DNA of 64,000 nt from CADEEN01 sp963751775. GTDB taxonomy: Bacteria; Pseudomonadota; Gammaproteobacteria; Burkholderiales; Burkholderiaceae_C. The translations under genes and the position numbers were made by a program. Position 1 is the stretch's first letter. Each line of letters starts with the position of its first letter. The stretch lies in assembly GCA_963751775.1 (NCBI GenBank), contig CAVVVW010000003.1, forward strand, positions 186,001 through 250,000, written 5' to 3'. The notes under the pieces are model-generated. The model saw only the letters and a list, made by a program, of their open reading frames with translations. It was not told where the DNA came from and ran no database searches. Below are positions 26,875 through 35,735 of the stretch, piece by piece.

Positions 26875-27746
26875 TGGCATTGACCTGGCCGGTGGTGGCT
26901 GCCGTGCTGGGCGGGGCGGTGCTGCACGCCGGCTGGAACGCGCTGGTCAAGTCGAGCGGCGACAAGGAACTCGACACCGCGCTGGTGCACTTCCTCGGCG
27001 CGGTGGTGGCGCTGCCGCTGCTGTTCATCGTCGGCCCGCCGCCGGCGGCCGCGCTGCCGTACATCGCCGCCTCGCTGGTGATCCACATCGGCTACTACTT
27101 CGCGCTGGCCGGCGCCTACCAGCACGGAGAACTCGGCCTGACCTACCCGATCATGCGCGGCTTCGCGCCGCTGCTGGTCGCGCTGGGCAGCTCGGCCGTG
27201 CTGGCCGAGGCGCCGAGCCCGCTGGCCTGGGCCGGCATCGTCGGCATCACGCTGGGCGTGGCGCTGGTCGGGCTGGCGCATCCGGGCCAGACCCTGCACC
27301 ACCGCAAGGCGCTGCTGTTCGCCTTCAGCAACGCGCTGATCATCGCCGTCTACACCTTCGTCGACGGCAAGGGCGTGCGCGAAGCCGTGGCCGCGGGCCA
27401 CAGCGCAGCGGCCTACGTCATGCTGCTGTTCGTGCTCGACGGGCTGCCGTACCCGTCGCTGGTGTTCTTCAGGCGCGACGCGGCCGGCAGGCAGGCGATC
27501 CTGGCCTACGCGCGCCGCCGCTGGCCGCTGGCCGCGCTCGGTGGCACGGCGTCGATCGGCTCCTACGCGATCGCGCTGTGGGCCATGACGGTGGCGCCCA
27601 TCGCCAGCGTGGCCGCGTTGCGCGAGACCTCGGTCCTGTTCGCGGCGCTGCTCGGCACGTGGATACTGAAGGAGCGCTTCGGCATGCAGCGCGCGGCGGG
27701 CACGCTGGTGATCGTCGCCGGCGTGATGGCGTTGCGCCTCGCCTGA
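26874..27746 (+). CDS. EamA/DMT family membrane protein associated with phosphonate use
   Basis: A 290-residue protein with about ten hydrophobic helices in two EamA repeats, starting MALTWPVVAAVLGGAVLHAGWNALVK. It fits the phosphonate-utilisation-associated DUF6 family found in many phn operons. A role as exporter or importer of an AEP-related compound is likely but unproven. It is joined to the Na/Pi gene by a TGATG overlap and is the last gene of the plus-strand operon. It converges with the Rieske gene and shares a hairpin with it. Confidence 0.83.
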   Translation: MALTWPVVAAVLGGAVLHAGWNALVKSSGDKELDTALVHFLGAVVALPLLFIVGPPPAAALPYIAASLVIHIGYYFALAGAYQHGELGLTYPIMRGFAPLLVALGSSAVLAEAPSPLAWAGIVGITLGVALVGLAHPGQTLHHRKALLFAFSNALIIAVYTFVDGKGVREAVAAGHSAAAYVMLLFVLDGLPYPSLVFFRRDAAGRQAILAYARRRWPLAALGGTASIGSYAIALWAMTVAPIASVAALRETSVLFAALLGTWILKERFGMQRAAGTLVIVAGVMALRLA

Positions 27747-27761
27747 GGCACCGGCCTCAGG
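27742..27761. terminator. Shared hairpin at the convergence of the EamA and Rieske genes
   Basis: CCTGAGGC-ACCG-GCCTCAGG is a perfect 8-bp stem with a 4-base loop. It overlaps both stop codons, so it can end both transcripts. No T-run is present. Confidence 0.5.
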
Positions 27762-29012
27762 TTCGGAGTTGCCCCAGGTACCAGCGGATGAACGCGTCGA
27801 CGTTGTATTCCAGGCGCTGCGACAGCGGGCCCGGCTCGTAGCCGATCGAGTCGATGCCCTTCTGCTGCCAGTTGCAGATGTTCCAGTCCTGCTCGTTGGT
27901 GAGGTGCCAGAACGGCAACAGGCGGTCGAGCTGGTAGTCGGCGCCCTCCTTGGCCTTTTCGTCGACCAGCCAGTAGCCGCGCATGCGCGTCTTGCGCGGC
28001 CCGGCCGGCAGCATGCGCGCGGCGACGGCATGGTCGCAACTGGCATGGATCCAGAAGTTCGGCAGGCTGCGCAGGCGCAGCACGCCGACGTCTTCGTCTT
28101 CGTAGTCACCCATCAGCGGCGCGACGCGGCTGCCGTCCATCGACTCGGTGGCGAAACCCTCGGCCAGCGGCGTGCGACTGCTGGCGAACCACAGCCCGCG
28201 CTCGGGGTCGGGGAAGGTGGCCAGCCCACCTTGCGGATGTGCCGCGGCGGCGCCCTGCAATGTCCATTTGGCCGCGATGCGCGCGGTCGCGGCATCGATC
28301 TTCTGCTTCACCGCCGGCGACGCGGTCTGCTCGTCGACGATGTCGAAATTGGCCTTCACGTATTGCGGGTGGCAGGGCACGCAGTGCAGGCACTCGCGGT
28401 TGTTCTCCCAGACCAGCTTCCAGTTCGCGTCGACCTCGTAGTCGATCGACATGCGCCAGCTTGGCGCGCTCGAAACCCTGCGGCTTGCCTGCCGCCGTGA
28501 AGTCGCTGCGCAGGCCGTCGAGCGAGGGCGCCTCGGCGGCCAGCGAGACATAGACCAGGCCCGCTCACCACCGCCGCGTGCACCGGCTTCAGGCCGAGCT
28601 GCGACTTGTCGATGCCGTCGTGCATGCCCTGGCAGTGGCGCAACTCGCCGTTGCGCGCGTAAGTCCAGGAGTGGTAAGGGCAGACGATGTTGCGCAGGTG
28701 CCCGCTGTCGGCGCGGCAGAGCTGGGTGCCGCGATGGCGGCAGACGTTGTGAAATGCCCGCACCTCGCCGTCGTCGCCGCGCAGCACCAGCACCGGTGTC
28801 GAGTCGACCGCGAAGGTGAAGTAGTCGCCCGGCTTGGGCAGCTCGAAGGCGAAGCCGGCGAACAGCCAGCCGGCCTCCCAGATGCGGCGCATTTCCGCGG
28901 CATAGATCGCGTCGGTGTGGTACAGCTCGCGCGGCATGCCGTGGCCGTCGCGCCGCTTGGCGAGCAGGGCTTCGAGTTCGGGTTCGAGTCGCGGTGGTCG
29001 GTGGTCGGTCAT
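27757..29012 (-). CDS. Rieske non-heme iron oxygenase, glycine betaine monooxygenase-like (two frameshifts)
   Basis: Alpha subunit of a ring-hydroxylating-type oxygenase. The Rieske 2Fe-2S ligands are in FHNVCRHRGTQLC and IVCPYHSWTYARNGEL. The mononuclear iron motif is in WENNRECLHCVPCHPQYV, which resembles GbcA-type demethylases (ENNRECYHC...HP) more than aromatic dioxygenases. Breaks at about 28562 (extra G) and 28455 (extra base before CGCATGTCG) restore to 418 codons. No partner reductase is encoded nearby. Located 39 bases after a dimethylglycine-dehydrogenase-like gene, it probably removes an N-methyl group from a quaternary amine. Confidence 0.82.
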
Positions 29013-29051
29013 GGCCCGCTCCTGGCGGTAGTTCGGTGGTCGGTCGGTTTG

Positions 29052-31478
29052 TCAGGCAAGGATCGCGCGGCGCTCGGGGTCGTAGGGCGGCCGCGCGTGG
29101 CGCTGCGCCGGGAAGCGCTCGCCCATGACTTCGATCGTGACCCCGGTGTCGGCCGGCTCGTCGGCGGCCAGGTAGGCGCACAGGATGTTGCGGCCCACCG
29201 TGTGGCCGAAGCCGCCGCTGGTGACGCGGCCGAGCACGCGATCGCCGGCGAGCACGACTTCGCCGCCGTGCAAGGTCGGCTCCGGCGGCGCGGTGAACCA
29301 GGCCAGGCGCCGCGCCGGCCCCTTGGCCTTCACCTGCGCCAGCGCCGCGCGGGCCAGGAAGTCGCCCTTGCCGTCCCCTTTGCCGAGGGCGACGCAAAAG
29401 CCCAGCCCGGCCTCGTAGGGGTTGTAGTCGGGCGTGATGTCCGTGCCCCAGACCAGGTAATGCTTCTCCAGCCGCAGGCTGTTGATCGCCCGGTAGCCGA
29501 CGTTGGCGATGCCGTGCGGCTCGCCGCAGGCCCAGAGCCGCTCGTAGAGGTGCTGCGCGTACTCGACCGGTACGTGCAGCTCGTAGCCGAGCTCGCCGAG
29601 GTAGGTCACGCGCAGCGCGAGCACCGGCGCGAACGCCAGGTCGAGCTCGCGCGCGCTCATGTACGGGAAGCTGGCGTTGTCCAGCGGCGCGTCGGTCAGT
29701 TGCGCCAGCACCTCGCGCGACTTCGGGCCGCACAGGTTGAGCACTGCCTTGGCCGAGGTGTGATCGACGATCACGGCGCTGCCGTCGCCCGGCAGGTGGC
29801 GCTCGATCGTCGAGCGGTCGCGCACGCCGAGCGCGCTGCCGGTGACGAAGTAGAAGCGGTCTGCGGCCAGGCGCGTGATGGTCACGTCGGCCTCGATGCC
29901 GCCGCGCTCGTTGCACAGCTGCGTGTAGACGATGCTGCCGTCGGGCTTGTCGAGGTCGTTGACGGCGAGCTTTTGCAGCAGGCCGAGCGCGGCCGGGCCG
30001 CGGATCTCGAACTTGGAGAACGAGCTCATGTCGATCAGCGCCACGCGCTCGCGCACCGCGCGGTGCTCGGCCGCGATGGCCGCGAAGGCCGGGCCGCGCT
30101 CGAAGGTCGGCGTATCCAGCGCCGGCGTGCCCGCCGGCGCGAACCAGTTCGGGCGCTCCCAGCCGAACTTGTTGCCGTAGACCGCGCCGCTGCGCATCAG
30201 CGTGTCGTAGAGCGGGCTGCGCCGCGCGCCGCGGCCGGCCTCGGTCTCGTGGTTCGGCCAGGCGATGTGGTAGTAGCGGGCATAACTCTCCACCGCCCGC
30301 TGGTACAGCGTGTCCTTGACCGAATGCGGCGCGCCGAAGCGGCGCACGTCGAACGGCCACAGGTCCAGGCCCGGGTCGCCGTCGACGATCCAGTTGGCCA
30401 TCACCCAGCCGGCGCCGCCCGAGGCGGCGATGCCCGAGGTGAAGCCGCAGCAGAGGTAGAAGTTGTCGAGCTCGGGCGACAGGCCGATCACCGGCTCGCC
30501 GTCGGCGGTGATCGGGATCGGCCCGTTGATCATCTGCCGGATGCCGATCTCGCCGAGCACCGGAATGCGCGCGCAGGCCGCCGTGCCCAGGGGCTCGAAG
30601 CGGTCGTAATCGGGCTGCAGCAATTCGGGCCCGAAGTCGGCCGCGATGCCTGCCGCGCCCCAGGGCTTGGTATTGGCCTCCCAGCCGCCGACGGCCAGCG
30701 CGCCCGGCTCGGGCTTGACGTAGAAGTTGCCGTCGGGGTCGCGCAGCGAGGGCAGGCCGGCGGGAATGTGGCCGGACTTCTCGGACACGAAATACTGGTG
30801 CTCGACGGCGCCGACGGCCACGCGGGTGCCGACCATCGCGGCGATCTCGCGGCCCCACATGCCCGCGGCGTCGATCACGCACTCGGCCGCGATCTCGCCG
30901 CGGTCGGTGACGACGCTGGTCACGCGGCGACCCTGCTTGCGCAGCGCCGTCACGCGCACGCCCTGATGGATGGCCACGCCGCCCGCGCGCGCGCCCGCGG
31001 CATAGGCCTGCGTCAGGCTGGCCGGGTCGACATCGCCATCGCCTTCGATCCACGCGGCGCCGACGACGCCGCTCAGCTCCAGCAGCGGGTACAGGTCGCG
31101 CGCCTCGCGCGGGCTCAGCAGATCGACGCGAAAGTCGAAGCCCTTGGCCATCGTCGCCGAGCGCTTGAGTTCCTGCCAGCGCGCGGGCGAAGACGCCAGG
31201 CGCAGGCTGCCGGTGCGGTGCCAGCCGGTGGCCTGCCCGGTCTGGGCCTCGAGCTTGCCGTACAGCTCGGCGCCGTAGCGCATCAGGCGCGTCAGGTTGC
31301 TGCTGCTGCGCAGCTGCCCGACCAGGCCCGCGGCATGCCAGGTCGCGCCATGCGTGAGTTGCAGGCGCTCGAGCACGACGACATCGCGCACGCCGCGCTG
31401 GGCCAGGTGGTAGGCGATGCTGCAGCCGATGATCCCGCCACCGATGATGACGATGCGGGTTTGGGATGGTAATGCCAT
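29052..31478 (-). CDS. Dimethylglycine/sarcosine dehydrogenase-like flavoprotein with GcvT domain
   Basis: An 808-residue unbroken protein. The FAD-binding DAO domain begins RIVIIGGGIIGCSIAYHLAQ (about 8-27). The histidine that binds FAD covalently in DMGDH is conserved in HGATWHAAGLVGQ (about 64-76). After about residue 400 come the GcvT-like folate domain (KFGWERPNWFAPAG; SSFSKFEIRGPAALGLLQK) and its C-terminal barrel. Such enzymes oxidise N-methyl groups and pass the C1 unit to tetrahydrofolate. It lies between the permease and Rieske genes in one operon. The exact methylamine (dimethylglycine, sarcosine or an N-methyl aminophosphonate) is unresolved. Confidence 0.87.
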   Translation of the reverse strand: MALPSQTRIVIIGGGIIGCSIAYHLAQRGVRDVVVLERLQLTHGATWHAAGLVGQLRSSSNLTRLMRYGAELYGKLEAQTGQATGWHRTGSLRLASSPARWQELKRSATMAKGFDFRVDLLSPREARDLYPLLELSGVVGAAWIEGDGDVDPASLTQAYAAGARAGGVAIHQGVRVTALRKQGRRVTSVVTDRGEIAAECVIDAAGMWGREIAAMVGTRVAVGAVEHQYFVSEKSGHIPAGLPSLRDPDGNFYVKPEPGALAVGGWEANTKPWGAAGIAADFGPELLQPDYDRFEPLGTAACARIPVLGEIGIRQMINGPIPITADGEPVIGLSPELDNFYLCCGFTSGIAASGGAGWVMANWIVDGDPGLDLWPFDVRRFGAPHSVKDTLYQRAVESYARYYHIAWPNHETEAGRGARRSPLYDTLMRSGAVYGNKFGWERPNWFAPAGTPALDTPTFERGPAFAAIAAEHRAVRERVALIDMSSFSKFEIRGPAALGLLQKLAVNDLDKPDGSIVYTQLCNERGGIEADVTITRLAADRFYFVTGSALGVRDRSTIERHLPGDGSAVIVDHTSAKAVLNLCGPKSREVLAQLTDAPLDNASFPYMSARELDLAFAPVLALRVTYLGELGYELHVPVEYAQHLYERLWACGEPHGIANVGYRAINSLRLEKHYLVWGTDITPDYNPYEAGLGFCVALGKGDGKGDFLARAALAQVKAKGPARRLAWFTAPPEPTLHGGEVVLAGDRVLGRVTSGGFGHTVGRNILCAYLAADEPADTGVTIEVMGERFPAQRHARPPYDPERRAILA

Positions 31479-31499
31479 GCGCAGGCGTCTCCAGCGTAA

Positions 31500-33211
31500 C
31501 TATCGCTTTCGCCAGGCTTGTGTGCGGCGTTCGAAGCGGCGCGTCAGCATCAGGTGGACGATCTTCACCGCCGCCGAGGTCACGACGATGCACATCGCCA
31601 TCGCCGCCGCGGCGGCGGTGAAGCCGGCTTCGTCCATGTTGACGATCGTCACCGCGGCCGGCTTGGTGTCGGTCGAGTACAGGAAGATGACCGCCGACAC
31701 CGTGGTCATCGCGTTGACGAACAGGTAGATGCTGACATCGAGCACCGCCGGCAGGCAGACCGGAATCGTCACCCTGGCCATCGTGCGCAGCAGCGACACC
31801 TTCAGCGATGCCGACACGGCCTCGAACTCGCCGTCGAGCTGCTTCAACGCCGTGGTCGCGGTGAGGTGGCTGACGGTGAAGAAGTGCGTCACCGAATTGA
31901 CCACCAGGATGGTCATCGTCGCGTAGATGAAGCCCAGCGGGTTGCCGCGCGCATTGAAGAAGAAGATGTAGGCCAGCCCGAGCACCAGCCCGGGGACGGC
32001 CATCGGCAGCATGGCCATGAACTGGGCGACGCCGCGCCCCCAGGCGAAGCCACGCGTCTTCTCCAGCAGGTAGGCGCCGAGGAAGACGACGACCGTGCCG
32101 ATCACCGCCGTCCAGCTCGCCAGCTCGATCGAATTCCAGTACGCGCTCCAGCCGTTCGAATCGAACTCGCTGAACACGTAGTTCTTCAGCGTCAGCGTAA
32201 GGTTGTACGGCCAGCGGGTGACGAGCGAGGCCCAGGCCGCCATGCCCAGAATGCCCAGGATCGGGCTGCCGACGAGGGCGCAGAAGCCGAACAGCAGCCA
32301 GTCGCGGCGCGGCTCGGGCTTGGGCTCCAGCGGCACGGCGCGCGCCGACAGCAGCGCCACCTGCCTGCGCTCGGTGATGCGGTTGGCGGCGAAGGCGACG
32401 ACGGCCGGAATCAACAGCACGAAGCCGACGACGGCGCCCATCTCGAAGTTCTGCTGGCCGATGACCTGCTTGAAGATGTCGGTGGCCAGCACGTTGAAGC
32501 GGCCGCCGATCACCTTGGCGATGCCGAAGTCGGTGACGACCAGCGTGAAGATGACGAAGCCGGCGCTGATCACGCCGTACTTGGCGCCGGGCAGCGTGAC
32601 GGTGAAGAAGACGCGCGTCTTCGACGCGCCGAGCACGTCGGCCGCCTCGTAGAGCCTGCCGTCGGCCATCGACAGCGCGGCCACCAGGATCATCAGCGCG
32701 TGCGGAAAGCAATAGAAGACCTGGGCCACGATGATGCCGCCCGCGCCGTAGATCGAGCCGCCGAACAGGAACTCCTTGAGGAATCCCTGGTTGCCGAACA
32801 GATAGACCAGCGAGATCGCCGGCAGCAGCGACGGCGCGAGGATCGGGATCAGCGCCACGGCCTGGAACAGGCCCTTCCAGCGCATGCAGCTGCGCTGCAG
32901 CGCGTAGGCATAGACGAAGGCCAGCGGCAGCACGATCAGGGTCGTGATCGACCGACACGTACAGGCTGTTCCAGACCGAATCGAACAGCGACGGCGTCGA
33001 GAAATACAGCTGGTAGTTGGCCAGGCCGACGAACTCGCCGTTCTGGTTCTGGAAGCTCTTGGACAGCAACGCCCACAGCGGCAGCACCAGCGTGACCAGC
33101 ATCCAGCCGATGAGCAGGACCAGGCCCGCCCGCATCACGATGTCGTCGCGGTCGAGCCGGCGCCGGACGGCCGGCGGGGCCGCGCGTGGCGGAAGTGGCC
33201 GCCGTCGTCAC
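31500..33211 (-). CDS. aepW: AEP-type ABC transporter fused permease (two frameshifts)
   Basis: Inner-membrane permease with two MetI-like halves in one chain (about 569 residues once corrected). EAA-loop motifs appear twice: EAADVLGASKTRVFFTVTLP and EAVSASLKVSLLRTMARVTIP. Twelve or so hydrophobic segments are evident. The best start is a GTG at 33211 overlapping the ATPase stop (GTGA). A one-base excess near 33180 joins it to the R-L-D-R-D-D-I-V-M-R-A-G segment. Another at about 32945 joins S-L-Y-V-S-V to I-T-T-L-I-V-L-P-L. The gene order with aepV and aepX matches AEP importers. Confidence 0.85.
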
Positions 33212-34295
33212 GGCAGTTGCGGCGCGCGCGGAAACACGCGCAGCCGCTCGGGCGGCATCGCGATCAGCAGGTCCTTGCCGACTTCGATGCCCAGGTCGCG
33301 CACCAGGTTGATCGAGAAGTCGGCGACGATCGGCGGCGCGCCGTCAGCGACGTCGAGCTTGACGCGGCAGAAGGCGCCGAGGAATTCGATGTCGGCGATG
33401 CGCACCGGGAAGGCATTCGGTCATCGCGGCGGTGATGCCGCGCACGGCGATGTCCTCGGGCCGCACGGCCAGCGTCACGTCATGGCCGACGCCCGGCCGG
33501 ACATCGAGCTCGCAGCTCAGGTCGATGCCCGCGTAGCGCACCCGGTTCGGTGCGGCGACCACCGCCGGCAGGAAGTTGGTGGTGCCTACGAAGTCGGCGA
33601 CGAAGGCACTGTGCGGCTTGCGGTAGACCTCGGTCGGGCGTGCCGACCTGCTCGATCACGCCCTGATTCATCACGACGATGCGGTCGGCCATCGTCAGCG
33701 CCTCTTCCTGGTCGTGGGTGACCATGATCGTCGTCACGCGCAGGCGCTGGTGCAATTGGCGGATCTCGCTGCGCAGGTGCGCGCGCACGCGGGCGTCGAG
33801 CGCCGACAGCGGCTCATCGAGCAGCAGCAGGCCCGGCGAGAGCGCCAAGGCGCGCGCCAGCGCCACCCGCTGCTGCTGGCCGCCCGACAGCTGCGCCGGG
33901 TACTTGCGCGCCGCCTCGGGCATGCCGACCAGCTGCAGCAGGTCGACGACGCGGTTCTGGATCTCGACCTTCGGCACGCCGCGGCTGACCAGGCCATAGG
34001 CCACGTTGGCGGCGACGGTCAGGTTCGGGAACAGCGCATACGACTGGAACACGATGCCGAAATCGCGCTGCGACGCCGGCAGGGTGGAGATCTCCTTGCC
34101 GGCCTGGAAGATGCGCCCCGAGGTCTGGATGTCCAGGCCGGCGATGGCGCGCAGCAGGGTCGTCTTGCCGCAGCCCGAGGGCCCGAGAAAGCAGACGAAC
34201 TCGCCCGGCAGGATCTCGAGCGAGACATCCTTCAACGCGGTGAAGGCACCGAACTGCTTGACCAGCCGCTCGATGCGAAGGTAAGGCGCCGTCAT
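33208..34295 (-). CDS. aepV: AEP-type ABC transporter ATP-binding protein (two frameshifts)
   Basis: Nucleotide-binding subunit of the importer. Walker A is GPSGCGKTT (about 39-47), then the Q-loop segment RDFGIVFQSYALFPNL, the ABC signature LSGGQQQRVALARAL, Walker B LLLLDEPLSALDARVR and the H-loop MVTHDQEEALT. A TOBE-like C-terminal domain follows. Breaks at about 33645 (extra C in ACGCCCGACC) and about 33415 disrupt the C-terminal part. Correcting them gives 362 codons and the segment VRIADIEFLGAFCRVKLDV. It is coupled to the permease by a 4-base overlap. Confidence 0.87.
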
Positions 34296-34396
34296 TGCGG
34301 GCTCCCCCTCCGGCCGGCTGGCGGAGGGCTGGGGCGAGGGGCAGCGCCGGCCCCTCATCGGCTGCCTTCTCCCGCGATCAGGAGAAGGGCCCAACA
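34296..34396. repeat. GC-rich repeat between aepX and aepV
   Basis: This 101-base gap has CTCCCCCTCCGGCCGGCTGG followed by the dyad CCTTCTCC-CGCGATCA-GGAGAAGG (34362-34386). It can form a hairpin between the binding-protein and ATPase cistrons, a common position for an element that raises binding-protein expression over the rest. No gene is seen. Confidence 0.55.
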
Positions 34397-35436
34397 TCAC
34401 TTCGGTGCCGACTTGCCGTCGTAGCGCTTGGTCCATTCGGCCAGGATCTTGGCCCGCTCCTGGCCCATCTTCGCCAGGTCGATCTTGGCCATCGCCGCGT
34501 CGGCGCTGGGCGGGTAGTTCGGCGGCGCCGGGTTCATGCCGGGGTAGCCCGACGATGGCGTAGAACTTGCCGTACATCTCGTAGGCGCCCTTGGAGACCG
34601 CGAAGTCGGCCAGCTTCTGCGCCGCTGCCAGGTTCTTCGTGCCCTTGACGATCGCCGTGGCCTCCATGTCCCACGGCGCGCCTTCCTTGGCCAGGATGAT
34701 GTCGATCGGCGCGCCGCCGGTCTTTTCCTTGGCCCCGCGCATGTCGAAGCCGATGCCGATCACGCGCTCGCCCTTGGCGGCCTGCACGCAGGGCGCCGAG
34801 CCCGAGTGCGTGTAGACGGCGATGTTCTGGTGCAGCTTGTCCATGAACTCCCAGGCCGCCTTCTCGCCCATGATCTGGATCCACGCGTACACCGCCTGGT
34901 AGCCGGTGCCCGACGACGCCGGGTTGGGCATCACGATCGAATCCTTGTAGACCGGGTTGCCGAGGTCGGTCCACGATGCCGGCTTGGGCAGGTTCTTCTT
35001 GCCGCCTTCGATGGTGTTGAAGCACATCACCGCCAGCCAGGCGTCCATGCCGGTCCAGGTCGGCGGGTTCTTCGCTGCTGCGGAAGGTCGGCTTGATCTG
35101 GTCCAGGCCCTTGGGCGCGTAGGGCTCGAGCAGGCCCATCGAGTCGAACAGCGCGACGCTCGACGCGCCCAGGCCCCAGATCACGTCGGCGCGCGGGTTG
35201 TCCTTCTCGGCCAGGACGCGGGCGGTGATCACGCCGGTCGAGTCGCGCACCCAGGCGATCTCGACATCGGGGTTGGCGGCCTCGAAGGCTGTCTTGTAGG
35301 CGCCGACCTGGTCGGCCTCGAGCCCGGAATAGACCGTGATCTTGGTCTTCTGGGCCAGGGCGGGGGTCGCGAGAAGGGCCGTCGCGACGACCGCCGCAGC
35401 CGCCGTCAGCAGACGGTGCAACGCAGACTTGAACAT
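34397..35436 (-). CDS. aepX: AEP-type ABC transporter substrate-binding protein (two frameshifts)
   Basis: Periplasmic binding protein with a Sec signal peptide (about 1-28, cleavage after T-P-A-L-A). The mature start KTKITVYSGLEADQVGAY and the segments WVRDSTGVITARVLAEKDNP and DVIWGLGASSVALFDSMGL match the AEP-binding AepX/PhnS2 group. Breaks at about 35070 and about 34545 (extra G in GTCGGGCTAC) are corrected to 346 codons ending G-K-S-A-P-K. AAGGAG lies 8 bases before the ATG. It is the first gene of the aepXVW operon and divergent from the second DMGDH-like gene. Confidence 0.88.
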
Positions 35437-35735
35437 GGGGGCACTCCTTAGATGGTGGATTCAATCTTCCCCGACCTTCGCATTCACGCCAGCCGGGGTT
35501 TCCCCGCCCGCCACGCCAATGTGGACGACGCAGATGACAGCGTGGTGAAAGCACGCTCGGTGCCAGCCTGCAGGCTCGTCATGGCGTACCCGTTCGCCAT
35601 GCGCGCCACGAGCGCCGCCGGAGGGGCCGCATATTGCGCTGCAATATGGGTCGCCGCAACAGGGTCCGCCCCAGCGTGGGGCCTGCGGACGACCCTCGCT
35701 GGCAAGGACGGGCCGCCCACGCTAGGCTACGCCGC
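35437..35735. promoter_or_regulatory. Divergent promoter region with a perfect 19-bp operator-like palindrome
   Basis: No gene lies in these 299 bases. CATATTGC-GCT-GCAATATG at 35630-35648 is a perfect dyad with 8-bp arms, AT-rich against the GC-rich background. It lies about 90 bases before the plus-strand start and about 200 before aepX. Its placement suggests the binding site of a dimeric regulator for the divergent aepX and DMGDH-like genes. The dyad is unlike the ATTGT-TG-ACAAT site near phnW, so a second regulator is likely. Confidence 0.55.

Noticed and set aside
27757..33138. A 1,793-codon open frame on the minus strand
   Set aside because: It joins fragments of the permease, the wrong frame of the demethylase gene, and the Rieske C-terminus. 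The DMGDH gene in another frame has clear domains, so the long frame is a by-product of high GC and frameshifts.
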